A DNA stretch of 64,000 bases from Tetrahymena thermophila SB210 (lineage: Eukaryota; Ciliophora; Oligohymenophorea; Hymenostomatida; Tetrahymenidae): assembly GCF_000189635.1 (NCBI RefSeq), contig NW_002476212.1, positions 124,001 to 188,000 on the forward strand, written 5' to 3'. The notes under the pieces are model-generated. The model had not been told where the DNA came from. It did no database searches and saw only the letters and a program-made list of their open reading frames with translations. Positions within the stretch are counted from its first letter, which is position 1. Every line of letters starts with the position of its first letter. This document shows positions 13,097 to 25,533 of the stretch, piece by piece. The position numbers and the translations under genes were made by a program.

Positions 13097-16000
13097 ATGT
13101 AGAATAATCAAAACTATAAGGTCTAATATTAACCTGTTTAATAGTCGTATAGTGATTCTGATTTGTTAGATTCTCAAGTTTGTGATCCTTTGTAAGTCAA
13201 TTATTAGAGAGCTAAGCACGTATTAGGTTTCTTTTCTTAGTAGCCAGATCTAACTCACAAGAATATTAAAAGTTGGCATGAGAATATTATAGAATTTGAC
13301 TCAAAGATCAGCAGTCTAGTATCTAAATACCAAAATGAACAAAATATGCCAAATATGCTCAAGGAGCTTTGCTAGATGTATGAAGAAATAAGAATCAAAT
13401 TCGATATATACATGAAAAAAATCCCTTTAGAGCTTTACTAATAGTTATAGCAGCAATTTATTGATAACTTGAAAGTGATGCCAAACGATCTCTCTCAAAA
13501 GAATCCATGCATGTGCTAAAGCTTTAATTATTCTAGTCAAATATATCAAAAAGAAGATAGACAGACAGAATATAAGAACTATCAGCTCAACAGCTTGCAG
13601 AAAGAATAGTAAATTATTTGATAACATTCATTAATTAATTTTATTAACTAAATATTTTCGATTAATTACAAATAGATACCGCGAAATCATTAAAAAGACC
13701 ATCACATCGTTCCTTAATTGCTAAGGAGGCACTATATTCTTGGGCATCAGAGATTTTGATTTAACGTAAATTATAAATATTAAACTTATTTTGAAATTAG
13801 AAATAGAATAAATTAATATTTATATTTTGGTGTTATTAATTTTTATTTATTTTTATAAATTAGAGTTCAGGGTGTTGATTTATCAAGAAAGAATACTGAT
13901 GAATTAAAAAATATTGTGTCAGAAATAAAAAGATAAATAGAGCCAGATTGCAGTCAGCTTGTAAATGTTGACTTTATACCTGTAAAGAAATGGGGCACAT
14001 TTTATTAAGGAAAGTGGGTCGTTCGTATAAAGGTTGCACAAGGAGATCTGAACACTCTTTATGCATATACTAAACCTAATGATAAATACAGCTTTGAAAG
14101 CGCTTTTAGAGATGATGGCTCTTGCTAGAGATACGAATTACAAAAATTCATCAATGAGATAAGGAATATACATTATAAAGGTAGACCAAAGTCTGAACCT
14201 ATTTAATACGTAGAACCTGATCCTTAATATTATCTTTGTGAAGCAAACGAAGTGCAGAACATATATCAAAAGTACAAATAAGAAATAAATCCTTTATTTT
14301 AGAATAATAATAAAAATCAAAATAGTTCTAAAAAGCAAAACCAAAATTAGGATAAATAATAAAATAATAAATAAAATCAGCAAATAATCTCAAATAATAA
14401 TTAAAAACAAAATTAGAATTAGATAAATAATTATAGTAATTCAATGGAACATAAATTAGAATTATAAGAAAAGTTATAGAAAATCGAATAGCTCTAATAG
14501 TAAATTAAAAATGAAAACCTAAAGACTTAAAAGCTTTAAAATGAATTTAATAATGCCTAAAAAACAATTAAGTCACTAGAGGAATAAAATAAAAATATTT
14601 AAGTTACTCAATAACGTATAGAGATCCTGAAATAAGAGTTGCAAAGTAAAAATAATGAGTTGCAAATTAAAAATAATGAGTTGCAAAGCAAAAATAATGA
14701 AGTACTCTTACTCAAAATGCAGATAGATTAAAATAAGAGTTCATACGATTCTGAAAAGTTAATTTTCCAACAAAGATGTTAGTCTTTATAAGAAAATATA
14801 GAACAATAGAAACAGTTGATTGAATAATCAAAACATTTAAATTAATAATATTCAGATCAAATCAAAATGTTAAGAGAAACAATTTAAATTTAGAACTAAT
14901 AATAAAATTCAAATGCTAGTTTCTAAAATTAAAACATCTAAAATGACAATTTTTAGAGATAAAACAATTAATCTAACTACAATAAAAATTAATACTAAAA
15001 TAATAAATTCAATAATAACTCAAACAAAAACTATGATGACTAAAACTAAAATTAAGAACATGATAATAATAATTAAAACAGAGAATAAAATAATTTTAAT
15101 TAAAATAGAGACCAAAATAATTACAATAATAAAAATAATTATAATTTTAACAAAAATAAGAATAATTATAACAGAGATTACAATAATTAAAATTATAACA
15201 GAGATAATAATAGTTAAACTTATAGCAGCAGAGATTAGAATAATTAAGATTATAACAGAGATTAAAATAATTAAAGTTTTCACAAAGATTAAAATAATTA
15301 AAATTATAACAAAGATTAGAACAATTAGAATCAAAATCGAGACAATCAAAAGTAAAATAATGATAAATTCTAAAATGAATAATAAAAAAAAGATTAAATA
15401 GATTAAAATAAAATTGAAGTCAAGGAGCTTAACAATTTCATTAAATAGGTTGAAAGTTAAAATAATTCTAGCAGTAAATAAAACTAAAATCCTAACTTAG
15501 AAAAGTAATAGTAATAATAGTAAAGAAACAACCGTGCAAGGAAGTAAAAAGATGACGATGATAAAGAATATAAATATGAAAGAAATGACAGCTTTGAAAA
15601 AAAAGATGATTATGACCAAAAAGATGAAATTAATCCAAATTAAAAAAGCAGCAAATAATAAAAATAAAAAGATTTTAAACACCCTACAAATGAAGATAAT
15701 TCACAAAATGATGACTTCCATTTAGTGTAAAAGACAAAAGGAAAGAAAAAAAAAGTTGTATATGAGCAAGTATATCAGGGTATAGAATAAGTAATTGCAG
15801 AATCTTAAAAGGACATTATTAACTAATAGAATAATTAAAAATTAAATTATTCATAAAATAAATTTGATGAGTTGTCCCAAATTTACGATAATGATAACCC
15901 AATTATGCCAAAATAAAATTAAGAAGAGTTGAAAGAAATAGAAGAAGATGATAATGACGAAGAATTAAATGAAGAAGAAGATAAAATTAATAAAACTAAG

Positions 16001-16819
16001 ATTGAGTTTCCAAAAGATATTGATTCAATAAGTCAAAAAGATTTGGAATAGTATAAGTTTTATATTTCAATAGTTTTTGGTTTTGAGCACAGATTAGCAT
16101 AAGCACTAAAAATTATTAATTCGACATTATCTGAAGAAAAACCATACATTTTAGTATCCAAAAAAAATATAATATTCCTCTTCTTCTCAAATTCACTTCT
16201 AGCAAAAAAGGCTTGGAATATTATCCATAAGTAAGATGGGCCTTTTATGTCAGACAAACAGTAATTTCAATTTATGAAAATGAATTTTAAATATTAGAAA
16301 AAAAATACTTAAATTGACTATAACACCAAAGAAAAATAATAAATTGCCTTAATCTATATAAATAACATATCTAAAGAAAACTAAAATGAATTAAAATAAA
16401 TATTTTCATGTGATAGTGTAATTTAAGCTTACAATGGATGGCTTCTTGCGACTGAGTAGCATAAACTCTTTGACTTAAATATTAAAAAAACTAAAAAGCT
16501 TTTAAAATCGAAGGAAAAAAGCTTAGGAATTGTAATAGGAACAACTGTAACTTTAAAGCAAATAGAAAAAAATTAAGAAATGGATAAATTAATCTTAGAG
16601 AAAATAGTTCAAAGCTTTTTGTTTAAAAACGTAAAAATAAATAAATCTAATGATAAAAAAGAGATTACTTTATCATTTGAATGCCAAATAGATGCTTACA
16701 TTGCCTATTAGATTTTATATGAATAAAAAGATATATCTTAACTTTTCTAAAATAATAACAAATTAATAGAAATAGAAAGTTTGTTAGCAGTACCATTTAA
16801 TTTTGATGAGCAATAATGA
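13097..16819 (+). CDS. Schlafen-type AlbA_2 domain protein with coiled coil and Asn/Gln-rich repeats
   Basis: Predicted exons 13097-13608, 13676-13765, 13864-16819 (1185 aa). Residues about 155-330 fit the Schlafen AlbA_2 fold: QTEYKNYQL as the usual ExK motif, then REIIKKTITSFLNCQGGTIF and LGIRDFD matching the family's 'F.N..GG.I.IGV.D' core, spanning both introns; KWGTFYQGKWVVRI follows. AlbA_2 domains occur in nucleic-acid-associated and RNase-like proteins; I cannot see which activity applies. Next comes a coiled coil with a repeated NNELQSK/NNELQIK unit (about 14640-14710), then an Asn/Gln-rich tract with nonapeptide repeats, an acidic stretch (about 15930-15990), and a well-ordered ~260-residue C-terminal domain (FPKDIDSISQKDLEQYKF to the TGA) that I do not recognise. 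Large open frames also appear in other frames of the repeats and are shadows. Confidence 0.75.
15164..15346 (+). repeat. 27-nt coding repeat (NYNRDQNNQ-like)
   Basis: Inside the AlbA_2 gene. About seven units of 27-30 nt encode NYNRDYNNQ, NYNRDNNSQ, TYSSRDQNNQ, DYNRDQNNQ, SFHKDQNNQ, NYNKDQNNQ and NQNRDNQ. Gln is written with TAA/TAG, so the tract would look untranslatable in the standard code. Prion-like composition; length is likely to vary between strains. Confidence 0.8.
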
Positions 16820-17495
16820 GATTATTAAATACCTACATACATACACATATATGATAAATTTATTAATATTCTATCTATAAATTTGTATTTTTATTACAAT
16901 AAATAAAATTTTTTAGAATTTAAAATTCTAAACTAAGTTCATTTTTCAAAATATTTTATTTAAAATTTCAATTTAATTTATTAAAATAAATTATATTAAG
17001 AATTGGCAATTTTTCTGATTTTGTTTTTAAAACTTTAAGTTGTCTTACTTTAATTTTCTTTTATTTGATATAACATCTTAAAAATATATTTAAATAGCTA
17101 ATAATTATTGTCTCAAAATATATTTTTAAATTAACAAAAATGAAATATTTTAATTAATTTTATGATTAAATTATAATTTTAACATTCAAAAAATAAAGAA
17201 ATTTAAAAATAAATGAAATAGATGAATTTTATTTCTTTATATGTTAATACTAAATATCAAAAGAAATTTTATTTTAGATTTAAAATTAGTGATGAATTCT
17301 TTTTAATTGAAGTTGCTTAAGGAACTTAAATAGAACTAGTTATTTCTTTTAACTCTTGATAATATTTAGATATTTAAAATTTGTTTAATTAAATGAACTT
17401 TATATCTAAAAATAAATGGAAATTATATTGTAAATTTTGATATTTTCTCTTTATAATTTTAAACTAATATAACATGCATACATATTGTTAATATA
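16820..17495. other. Intergenic spacer between convergent genes
   Basis: A/T-rich DNA between the 3' ends of the AlbA_2 gene (plus) and the OGFr-domain gene (minus). Nothing recognisable. Confidence 0.5.
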
Positions 17496-18906
17496 TCAAA
17501 GTAAAGTTTTTAGATGGGAGTTAATTTCTTAGGTAAGGACATCAAATGAAAAAAGACACTTTTGTGCAACTGATTCCAGTGCCTTTTTATCTTTTTCATC
17601 AATTTCACCGTAAGGCTTCCACTCAGTCTAGAAAATTAATTCTAAAGACTTGAGTGGTGGAACAAAATTCTTCCCAAATTTATAAACTTCCTTTTCTAAA
17701 AATTTGACTAATTGTACAGCATATATCCTATACCCTGTTACATTTAGGAATTAAAGCATTCTTTTTACTCTGAATTCATGGTTAGTATATGGTCTTAAGA
17801 AAGTTTCTTTATATCTTTCTAAATAATTTTCTAATCTGCTAACCTAACCTGTCGCTTCATCATCTAATTTGATCCCATAAAAATCTAGAATAAGTTCATA
17901 GCTTTGAATAATTCTCTTTCCAATCTATATAAATAAAATTTACAAAAATTATAATTTTATTTTTCAAAAATAATATTTTTTATTTAATTGAAAGTTTTAT
18001 TACAACAGCATTTTATCTGAATAAAATAGCTCTTTCTTTTCCAAAAGGACCTTAAAAGTGAGGGAACAACCAATGGAAATAAGCATGGTTAATGTCTAAA
18101 TGGGCGTACTGACCCTTCCTATTCATGAAATTTTAAATTATTAAAATAAATTAATAAATTCAATAAAATTAAATTGCTTTAAAAAAATTTATGAATCTAT
18201 TAATTTTATCTGTGTTCTAAAAAAAGAATGCTTTTAACAACTAAAATAGAAAATATTTTCTTATTTACCAATTAAACATTTCAAAGATATCTGCACCGCA
18301 AATAGGTGCTTTATATTGCCCTAAGTAAAATTCTGTAACTAGAATGTAGGGATCTTTAGGTTTTTTAATAACTTCAGGCTTTTTTTCTTCAACTTTCTTC
18401 TTTGGTTTCATAGAAGGTTAGCTTCTTGTTCTCATTTTTATTTTATCTTTGTTTAATTTTGCATCAACCTCTTTTCCTTTTTAGTTTTTTCCATCAATTG
18501 AGTTATTTCTAGGAGATCTTCCTCTTTATTTATCATCAAGAGATTCATTTCTTTTCTCTTTTTTCCTTTTAACAACTACTATCTCTTCCTCTGTATCGTC
18601 ACTGTTTTCATCTACATAAACTATTCTCTTCTTTTTCTCTTTTTTATTTTTATTATCTAAGCTATCTTTTCTTTATTAATCGCCTTTACTTTGGTTGTTT
18701 GCATTTTTATTATCTGCATTATTATTTGCATTTTTATTATTATTATTTTTATTCTAATCCTTAGTATTCAAGTTGGTCTAAGATGGCACAATATTGTTAA
18801 GAGAAGTTTTAGAGCTTGGCCCCTTTGCTGCTGGCTTGCTAGCTAAAACCTTCTTTTTGAAATTTTCTTATTCTTCTACTTTTTTCGTGCTAGATTTTGT
18901 GTACAT
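17496..18906 (-). CDS. OGFr conserved-domain protein
   Basis: Predicted exons (minus) 18906-18269, 18118-18004, 17924-17496 (393 aa). The C-terminal half matches the opioid growth factor receptor conserved region: HAYFHWLFPHFQ corresponds to the family's 'HxYIQWLFP', SYELILDFYGIKLDDEATGQ to 'SYxLMLDFYGIxLxDxxTGxVxR', and NHEFRVKRMLQFL plus VQLVKFLEKEV to the following helices. Both introns fall inside this domain and restore it exactly. The N-terminal ~190 residues are Lys/Arg/Asn-rich with several basic clusters (KKKEKKKRIVY type) that could be nuclear localisation signals. The domain is widespread, including in fungi and protists, and does not imply opioid signalling. Start: first ATG of the frame, in an A-rich context. 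Confidence 0.8.
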
Positions 18907-19476
18907 TTTGATGTTTCTTATTTGATATAAATTTACCAATACAAAAGATTTTATAATTAATAAATTATTTAGATAAGTTTTGAATTTTCTGATAATATAA
19001 AGATGATTTTTCGATATAATTTATTAATTGGTTGATATAATCCATTAGTAATATGCGCTTTTTCATTTCTAATTTCCAGACTTATAATTTATTATCAATT
19101 TTATAGTACTAAATGAAAAAATTATCTAAATGTACAAATTATCTAGTAAATATATTTACAAAGCACTGAACCTAAATCTATATCTATAAGATCATTTAGA
19201 TGTAAGCTAAGTTTTTTTTGTTCAATCAACTAAAATCAATATCATAAGAAAAGCTTTTTGCATATCTTTAACTTAATTTATTAAAAATATAATTTTTGAA
19301 ACGTAATTTGGCAACAACAAATTCAATATTAATAAATAAAAATAAAACAAATAAATTTATAAAATTTTAAGATAAAGATTTATCAGATAGGATAACAAGA
19401 TAAATAAGTAGATATATTATAAATTACTTGGAATTACTTTTTTTCATATAATGAAATTATAAATTTTTGAAGAAAT
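18907..19476. other. A+T-rich intergenic spacer
   Basis: Between the 5' end of the OGFr gene and the 3' end of the CNBD gene, both minus strand. It should hold the OGFr promoter. No other signal seen. Confidence 0.5.
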
Positions 19477-22400
19477 TCAAGAGTTGGTTGTTTTTTAAGG
19501 TATTTTGTAATTAAATTAAATATTTTTTTTAATTTTGATGTTATTTTTTATATTAAAATTCGTTAGTGAATTGAAATTCTATTCTATTAAACTCAACTTT
19601 TTTGTATGATTTTCAGTACCCAATTATTTTATTGATTACATTTTTAAAGATTCTTTTGATTTAATTTCGTTATTTTGTGGTATTTTTGTGAAAGAAAACA
19701 CGTTTGATGAACCTTTTTTGGATATCGAAGTGAGGGATTGCAAAGATTTTATATGCACTGTTCCTGTTTTATCGTTTGGAGTAATAGAAAAGTTTTTTAT
19801 TTCTTAATCATCTTACTATTTAATATCTAAAACTAAGCTTTATTTTGGAATTGTTTACTGCATTTACTGAAATTTATATTGTTATTGCTATGTGTTTTGT
19901 TGCTGTGATTTAAGATTATTTTAAAAGTTGCTGTTAAATGATGATCTAGATTTTTCATGTTAAGTCTTGATATTTGGTGAGTGCTTTTAGGTCTCATTTT
20001 ACTGATTTAAGAATTCTTCGTATTGGAATTCAGCTTTCTTTTAATAGTTGCTTGCAGTTTTTTATCTAGGAAAACTTTATATTTAAGTTAATCCTTACTC
20101 TATTTCTTACTTAGAGTAATGCAAGTTATTTTTTAACATTTGTTTTAGAGCTTCAAATTTTGTTTCTGATTTTGAAGGCTAGATTTGTTGCTACTGTTAT
20201 TACTATTACTACTGCTAATATTTATTTCTAATGTGATCATATTTACTTTTAACTAAAGTGTTCTCTTCTAAAAAGTGTTTAATAGTTTAATCTTAAATGT
20301 GTTTTGCAATACTTTGCTAAATATCTGTTACTTTATGTTTTTTTTGTAATATTCTGTATTAAATATGATGAAGGTTCTGTTAAAAGGTTTTTTAGAATGT
20401 ATCTGTGAAGATGCTATTTCTAAATTATTTTTACTTTTTTTTAGTTTTATCTTGATTTTTCTTTTCATCATGCTCTCCTCTCTCTTTCTCTGTTTAGACT
20501 TCATTTTCTTACTAAAAATAATCTTCTTATAAATGAGGTTGGCTTTGTACTGACAGGTAGTTGTTTGTGAAAACAGATTACTAATTACTCACATTCTAAA
20601 TCCTTTAAGAAGAAGAAGAAGAAAAGTAGTTATTTACATTTGTACTCATACTGTGATTGAATTCAAGATTTTCTTTAGGAAAACTACAAATCTAGACACA
20701 TGATTAAGCTGAAACGGATGGCATAGTTGCTGAAATAGAAGAACAAATTGTATTTTCTTTCTAATAATTAGGTTTTTGTTTATTTAAAAGAAACTATAGA
20801 TGTATCTTTTTCCCATTTTTCTTGGCATCAGTAGCATTACTTATTGGATTACTAAATTAAAATTATTGCTAATTTTATTAATTAATTTGAGAGTTGGTTA
20901 ATTCACTTTGGTGGAAAACGTCTATAGTGCTTGAGCTCATCTTATAATTCAAAGGATACTTATTAGGAGAAAGAGTAGTTGAATCAGACAAAACAAATTT
21001 TGAACCTATTTGGTTGACTTTTTTTTCTTAGAAATTTTAGAAATTGTTAGAATTTTTAATCTCATTTTCATATTAATTTTATTCTTCGGGTTCAATTTAT
21101 TCCTAATTTAGATTTTTAATATTGAGGAGATAATCCTATTTTTAAAGTTACCCCTTTAGATTATAAAATGAGCTTGGTTAATTAAACATTTGGTATTGAA
21201 GCTGTTGATTAGGTTATCTTGAGATTGAATAATATTCTTATTATTAATTAGGACTATTTCCATTTTGGCTAATCAAGTCCTAACTGGTTGGGTTTCTTTA
21301 ATTTTAATTTGTTGAGCTTTAATTTTAGTTAGCTGAAACTTTGCTATCAACAGATTAAGAATCTCTCTAGCTAGAAGACTATTTTTTTAATATTCTATTA
21401 TTTTAGTTAACTAAGCTTTCTGTGTAAAAATTGCTAACTCTTCTTTCTTTTGATGCTATGATACCATCTTAAGGAGGGATTAATAATTAGTGACTCATAG
21501 ACTTTTGCATCTTAACTCCCATATCATATTAGCTAGAAAAACAGCTTGAATTTAGAGAATCTCTTGAAGATTATTTTGTTCCTTCAAGCAATAAATGTAT
21601 TGGCTTTTATTATTGACTTTAAGCAAGCTCTTCGATGTTGTTTAACTACATGTTTTACTGATCCATTTTACTTTTGAGATTATTAACATTTTTTGGAGTG
21701 ACAAGACTATTTATGCTTAGCCTATAAGCAGCTTCTTTATTTCCAAAGAAATTGTATTCAGGACTATTCTCTTAAGTTAGGGGCATTCTAGTAGGATTTT
21801 ATTGATTTGGAAATTTAATTTGTAAAATAGAGCCTCTTTTGCTTGATTACTAACTATCTCGTAGAGGAGAACCATCTTTGTAAGCACTGTTAGTATCGTT
21901 GCTTGATATTTTGTTTTTCTCAGATTTGTAAATTTTTTTTTGAAATTAAGAAAAATGATCAAAGAGGTCTTGGTGGTTTTACAATTTTTCAGATTTATCT
22001 ATTTGCTAAGTGCTTGAATTAAAGCTTCTTTTCCTTTCGTTTTAATAAGAATTGCTGAAATTCTAGCTATTACTTTTTTCTACTGTCAATGTGCTGGGAG
22101 GAGATAAAAATCCTTAATTTTGGTAAACATTTTATCCATTATTAGTTATATCTTAACTGTTTCTCTTTTTTGCCTTGTTTTGGTTTTCTTGTTTTGTGTT
22201 GCTAGACTAGTTGCTGGACTAAAAATTATTTCCATTCTACTATTCATTTTATTTCTTATCATTCGAATCTGTAAAAAAATCCTTGTATTCCTTTATAAAC
22301 GTATTAATACTTTCTAATCTAAGCTAGTGATTATAGTTTTTTTATTTTAGACGTTATTTTATAAAGGTAGCACTACCTATATCTGCCATCACACTAAGCT

Positions 22401-24355
22401 TGAATACCTTTCTCTTTATCATAATAAGTTAAGCACCTATTTATAAAAGAGTTAGCTTATTTTAAAATATTATGTTTTTTTTTACCATTGTAACTATCAC
22501 AAACAACACTAAAAGTACGATTCTGCTTCATTAAAATGTCTTCTTCCCCAAATAGTTCACCTTTTCCCATAACCGCTAACTTAAATAAATAAAAAAATTA
22601 TACTTTAATAAAAAAAGACTATCAAAGATGTAAAGTTGGTAGGAGTATTACATAATTATTTTCAAAATATAATTCAAACCCATAAAGTCTAAATAAATTG
22701 GGAATAGAAAATAAATAATTGATTGATAGATAATTAATTAATTAATTTATTAACTTAGAATCTTTCTGAATATTTTATGCATGTAGAACCACACATAAAT
22801 TAATTACTTAAAAAAATTGAATTTTGAATTGATTAAAAATAATTAATTTAGAAAATTACTTTATATTTTTTTTGTTTCTCGAATTTCCTTTTTAGATTGT
22901 TATTAGAATCATTTTTATTATCTTCCATACTGTTTACTTCTTCATCGCTTTTATTGTCCTCATCCTGATCGCTTTCTTTCTTTTTATCCACCTTTTTTGA
23001 TTGGTCTTTGAAGTTTCTGTAAATCTAAATAATTAATTACAATTAATTTACTAGGGTTCAAGCTTTATAAATAGATAATTAATTTTTTAGTTATAGAATA
23101 ATGCTTCTAATTGAAATGGAATTAATAGCCAAATCATAAGTAAATAAATATATTACTGCGAATTCACCTTGTTTAATGATATATATATGAGTAGGTTTCG
23201 TGTCTTCGAGATACACTACCTCATTTTTGTTGTAATTCATTATTTATGAAAAGAAATATAGCAGTCTAAGCAAATTAAAGCTCCAATTTTCAAATAACGG
23301 ATGGTGTTGTAGAAATTCTATTTCTTTTGTGATGGAATTCTTCTCTTAGTCACCAATAATTTATAAAAAATTTTATTTATTCAACAAGAGACAGATAGTA
23401 TCTTCCATCGCAAACATAGATCCATCAGATCCTCTATCATAAATTAAACTAATTTCTCCAAAACTATCTCCTTTTTTAAATATCTTTACTAGGAATAAAT
23501 TATCTCTTTGTTTCTCCATCTTAGAGAATTGTCTTTGTTATTTGTTTTCTTCTTTTCCCTTCTTGGGCTTTGGTATATAAAATCCGACTTGCCCACTCAG
23601 AATAATGAAAAAATACTCACTCTTTATATCTATATTATTAGGAAATAATATTTTAAAAAACCTTTTCAATATTTATTGTTCTCATCTTGTATAAGATAAT
23701 TTAAGTGTAATTAAATGTTGAAATGATTGTAATTTGATTTAAAAAAGTACCTAATTCTATCAGACAATGGTCTTTCTAAAACTTTCTAAATTTACAATGT
23801 TAGATAATCTTGTTGATTTCATCTATCTTGCCTTTGGCAGCATATTCCTTAAAAAATTTAATTTACTGCAGCTAATCATAAAGAAATAAATGCTCTTCAT
23901 TTGATCTTTCTTTCTTATGAAATAGTTACTCTAATTACTTGTAATAGTAAAGAATAAAACAGATAATTAAGATTTCATAAAATAAAAATTACGTGGATAT
24001 CCATGTTTATTGGAAGCAAGAAGTCTTGAGATGTATACTTTATCTATCTAATTTATCAGAACAAGTTTATATTTAAATTTCTATTCAGCAAGCAAATCTT
24101 TATTTTTATCTAGCTTATCTTAATTTTTGGTGTATTTAATTTACTAGATAACAAAAAATCACACTGGAAATGCAAATTTTGTTTGCTTTTAATTTATTTT
24201 TGTTAATCATAAGATAATCATATACCACTTAGATTAAAATATTATGCTGAATTCTAACATATTATTCGCTTTTCATTCAAAAATACTGTTTTCTACTCAA
24301 GTTTACTATCTAAAAGATTACTTCTGTGTAAATCATTAAGTGATCTTGAATGCAT
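19477..24355 (-). CDS. Tandem cyclic-nucleotide-binding-domain protein with long Gln/Asn/Ser tail
   Basis: Predicted exons (minus) 24355-24287, 24143-23993, 23930-23751, 23629-23157, 23024-22860, 22579-22486, 22436-19477 (1363 aa). First CNBD about residues 130-240: SEYFFIILSGQVGFYIPK, then FKKGDSFGEISLIYDRGSDG, the typical phosphate-binding-cassette position, and LLLNKQNF. Second CNBD about 255-395: EVVYLEDTKPTHIYIIKQGE, then an acidic Lys/Asp insert supplied by exon 5, then VMGKGELFGEEDILMKQNRT. No kinase, channel or other catalytic domain follows; the last ~970 residues are low-complexity Ser/Asn/Gln. It may be a cAMP/cGMP sensor or scaffold. In cassette 1 the usual Arg after GE..L is present in DRGSDG, and cassette 2 has an Arg in KQNRT. 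The first exon (MHSRSLNDLHRSN) and its splice are uncertain. Confidence 0.82.
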
Positions 24356-25533
24356 CTAAAAGATTAATTTCAGGCTAAAATCTTTGATTATCTATTATTT
24401 TCAAGTACTTATAAAAATAAAAAATATATAATCTTATTAATTTTTGTAATCTAAAATCAAAACCTCAGCTTTAAAATGAAATAAATTACGTCAAATAATC
24501 TTATGTAATTTAAAATTTCATTTATCAGTAAATAAATGCTTTCTTTTCTAATTTTATTAAAATAAATTTAAAATATCAAATTAATAATATAAATACCTGA
24601 AAAAAAAATGATATTTAATTCAGACAGACTTACATTTTTGTGATCATAATTTGTATTAATATTTAATATTTTTATATACTTTAAATGCTTTTGTGTTTAT
24701 CCAAATCTTATAAGGGATACATTTTTTTATTGAGTAGCTATATCTAATTTATATTTAAATCATTAAAATATTTGTAAAACAGATAATTTATAATAGGTAA
24801 TGGGATATATTTTATTAATTTTTTTTGATTTTTCATAAATTTATTATTCTATTGATTAATCTTACTTTTAATTAAAGGATGTAAACATTTTTTAATTATT
24901 TAAAAAATAAAGAAACTCATAAAGATATATATATTTACATTTTTTAAAAAATTAAAAGTTAGAATTTAATTAAATATTTTGCATTTTTAATAATGAATTT
25001 ATGTAAGCGAATAGTTGTGTTTTAAATATTGTTTGATAGATAAGGGAGATATTTACGCTATTTGATATTAATTTAGATGTAAAAGCTCAAGAGAATTTAT
25101 CTTATCTGTAACTAAATTGATGATGAAGCATAAAATTAACTAAAATGAGGCAATTAGGAAAAAATTAATTTGGTTGAATTTTTTGATTGATTAATTTTAA
25201 ATGTATTTTGATAATTACTCATTACTACTTACCATATTTATTATTATTACAATTATACAGTTTTTGCAAAATAGGTTCTGGTAAATTAATGGAAATAAAT
25301 TAAGAAGAATTTACTTAATGATTCTGTTTGGTTCTAAGACTTTATCTATTATTTTTATGTTAGCATTTAATTAACCTTTACTGAATTATCTGAAATTTTA
25401 ATTCATGTTAAATGATAAAATCAAAAAGTAGAATCAAATTGATTATTTAATTGTTATTAAATATCAAATTAAATTTTTAACAATTTAGATTTATTGTTCC
25501 ATATTCATTTAATAAAATAGCAAATCATTGCAA
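24356..25533. other. Divergent promoter region
   Basis: A/T-rich DNA between the 5' ends of the CNBD gene (minus) and the membrane-protein gene (plus). Both promoters must lie here. No motif could be singled out. Confidence 0.5.

Noticed and set aside
15020..15349. 109-residue Ile/Val-rich minus-strand ORF
   Set aside because: It is the complement of the NYNRDQNNQ coding repeats; hydrophobicity follows from complementing AAT/TAA-rich codons.
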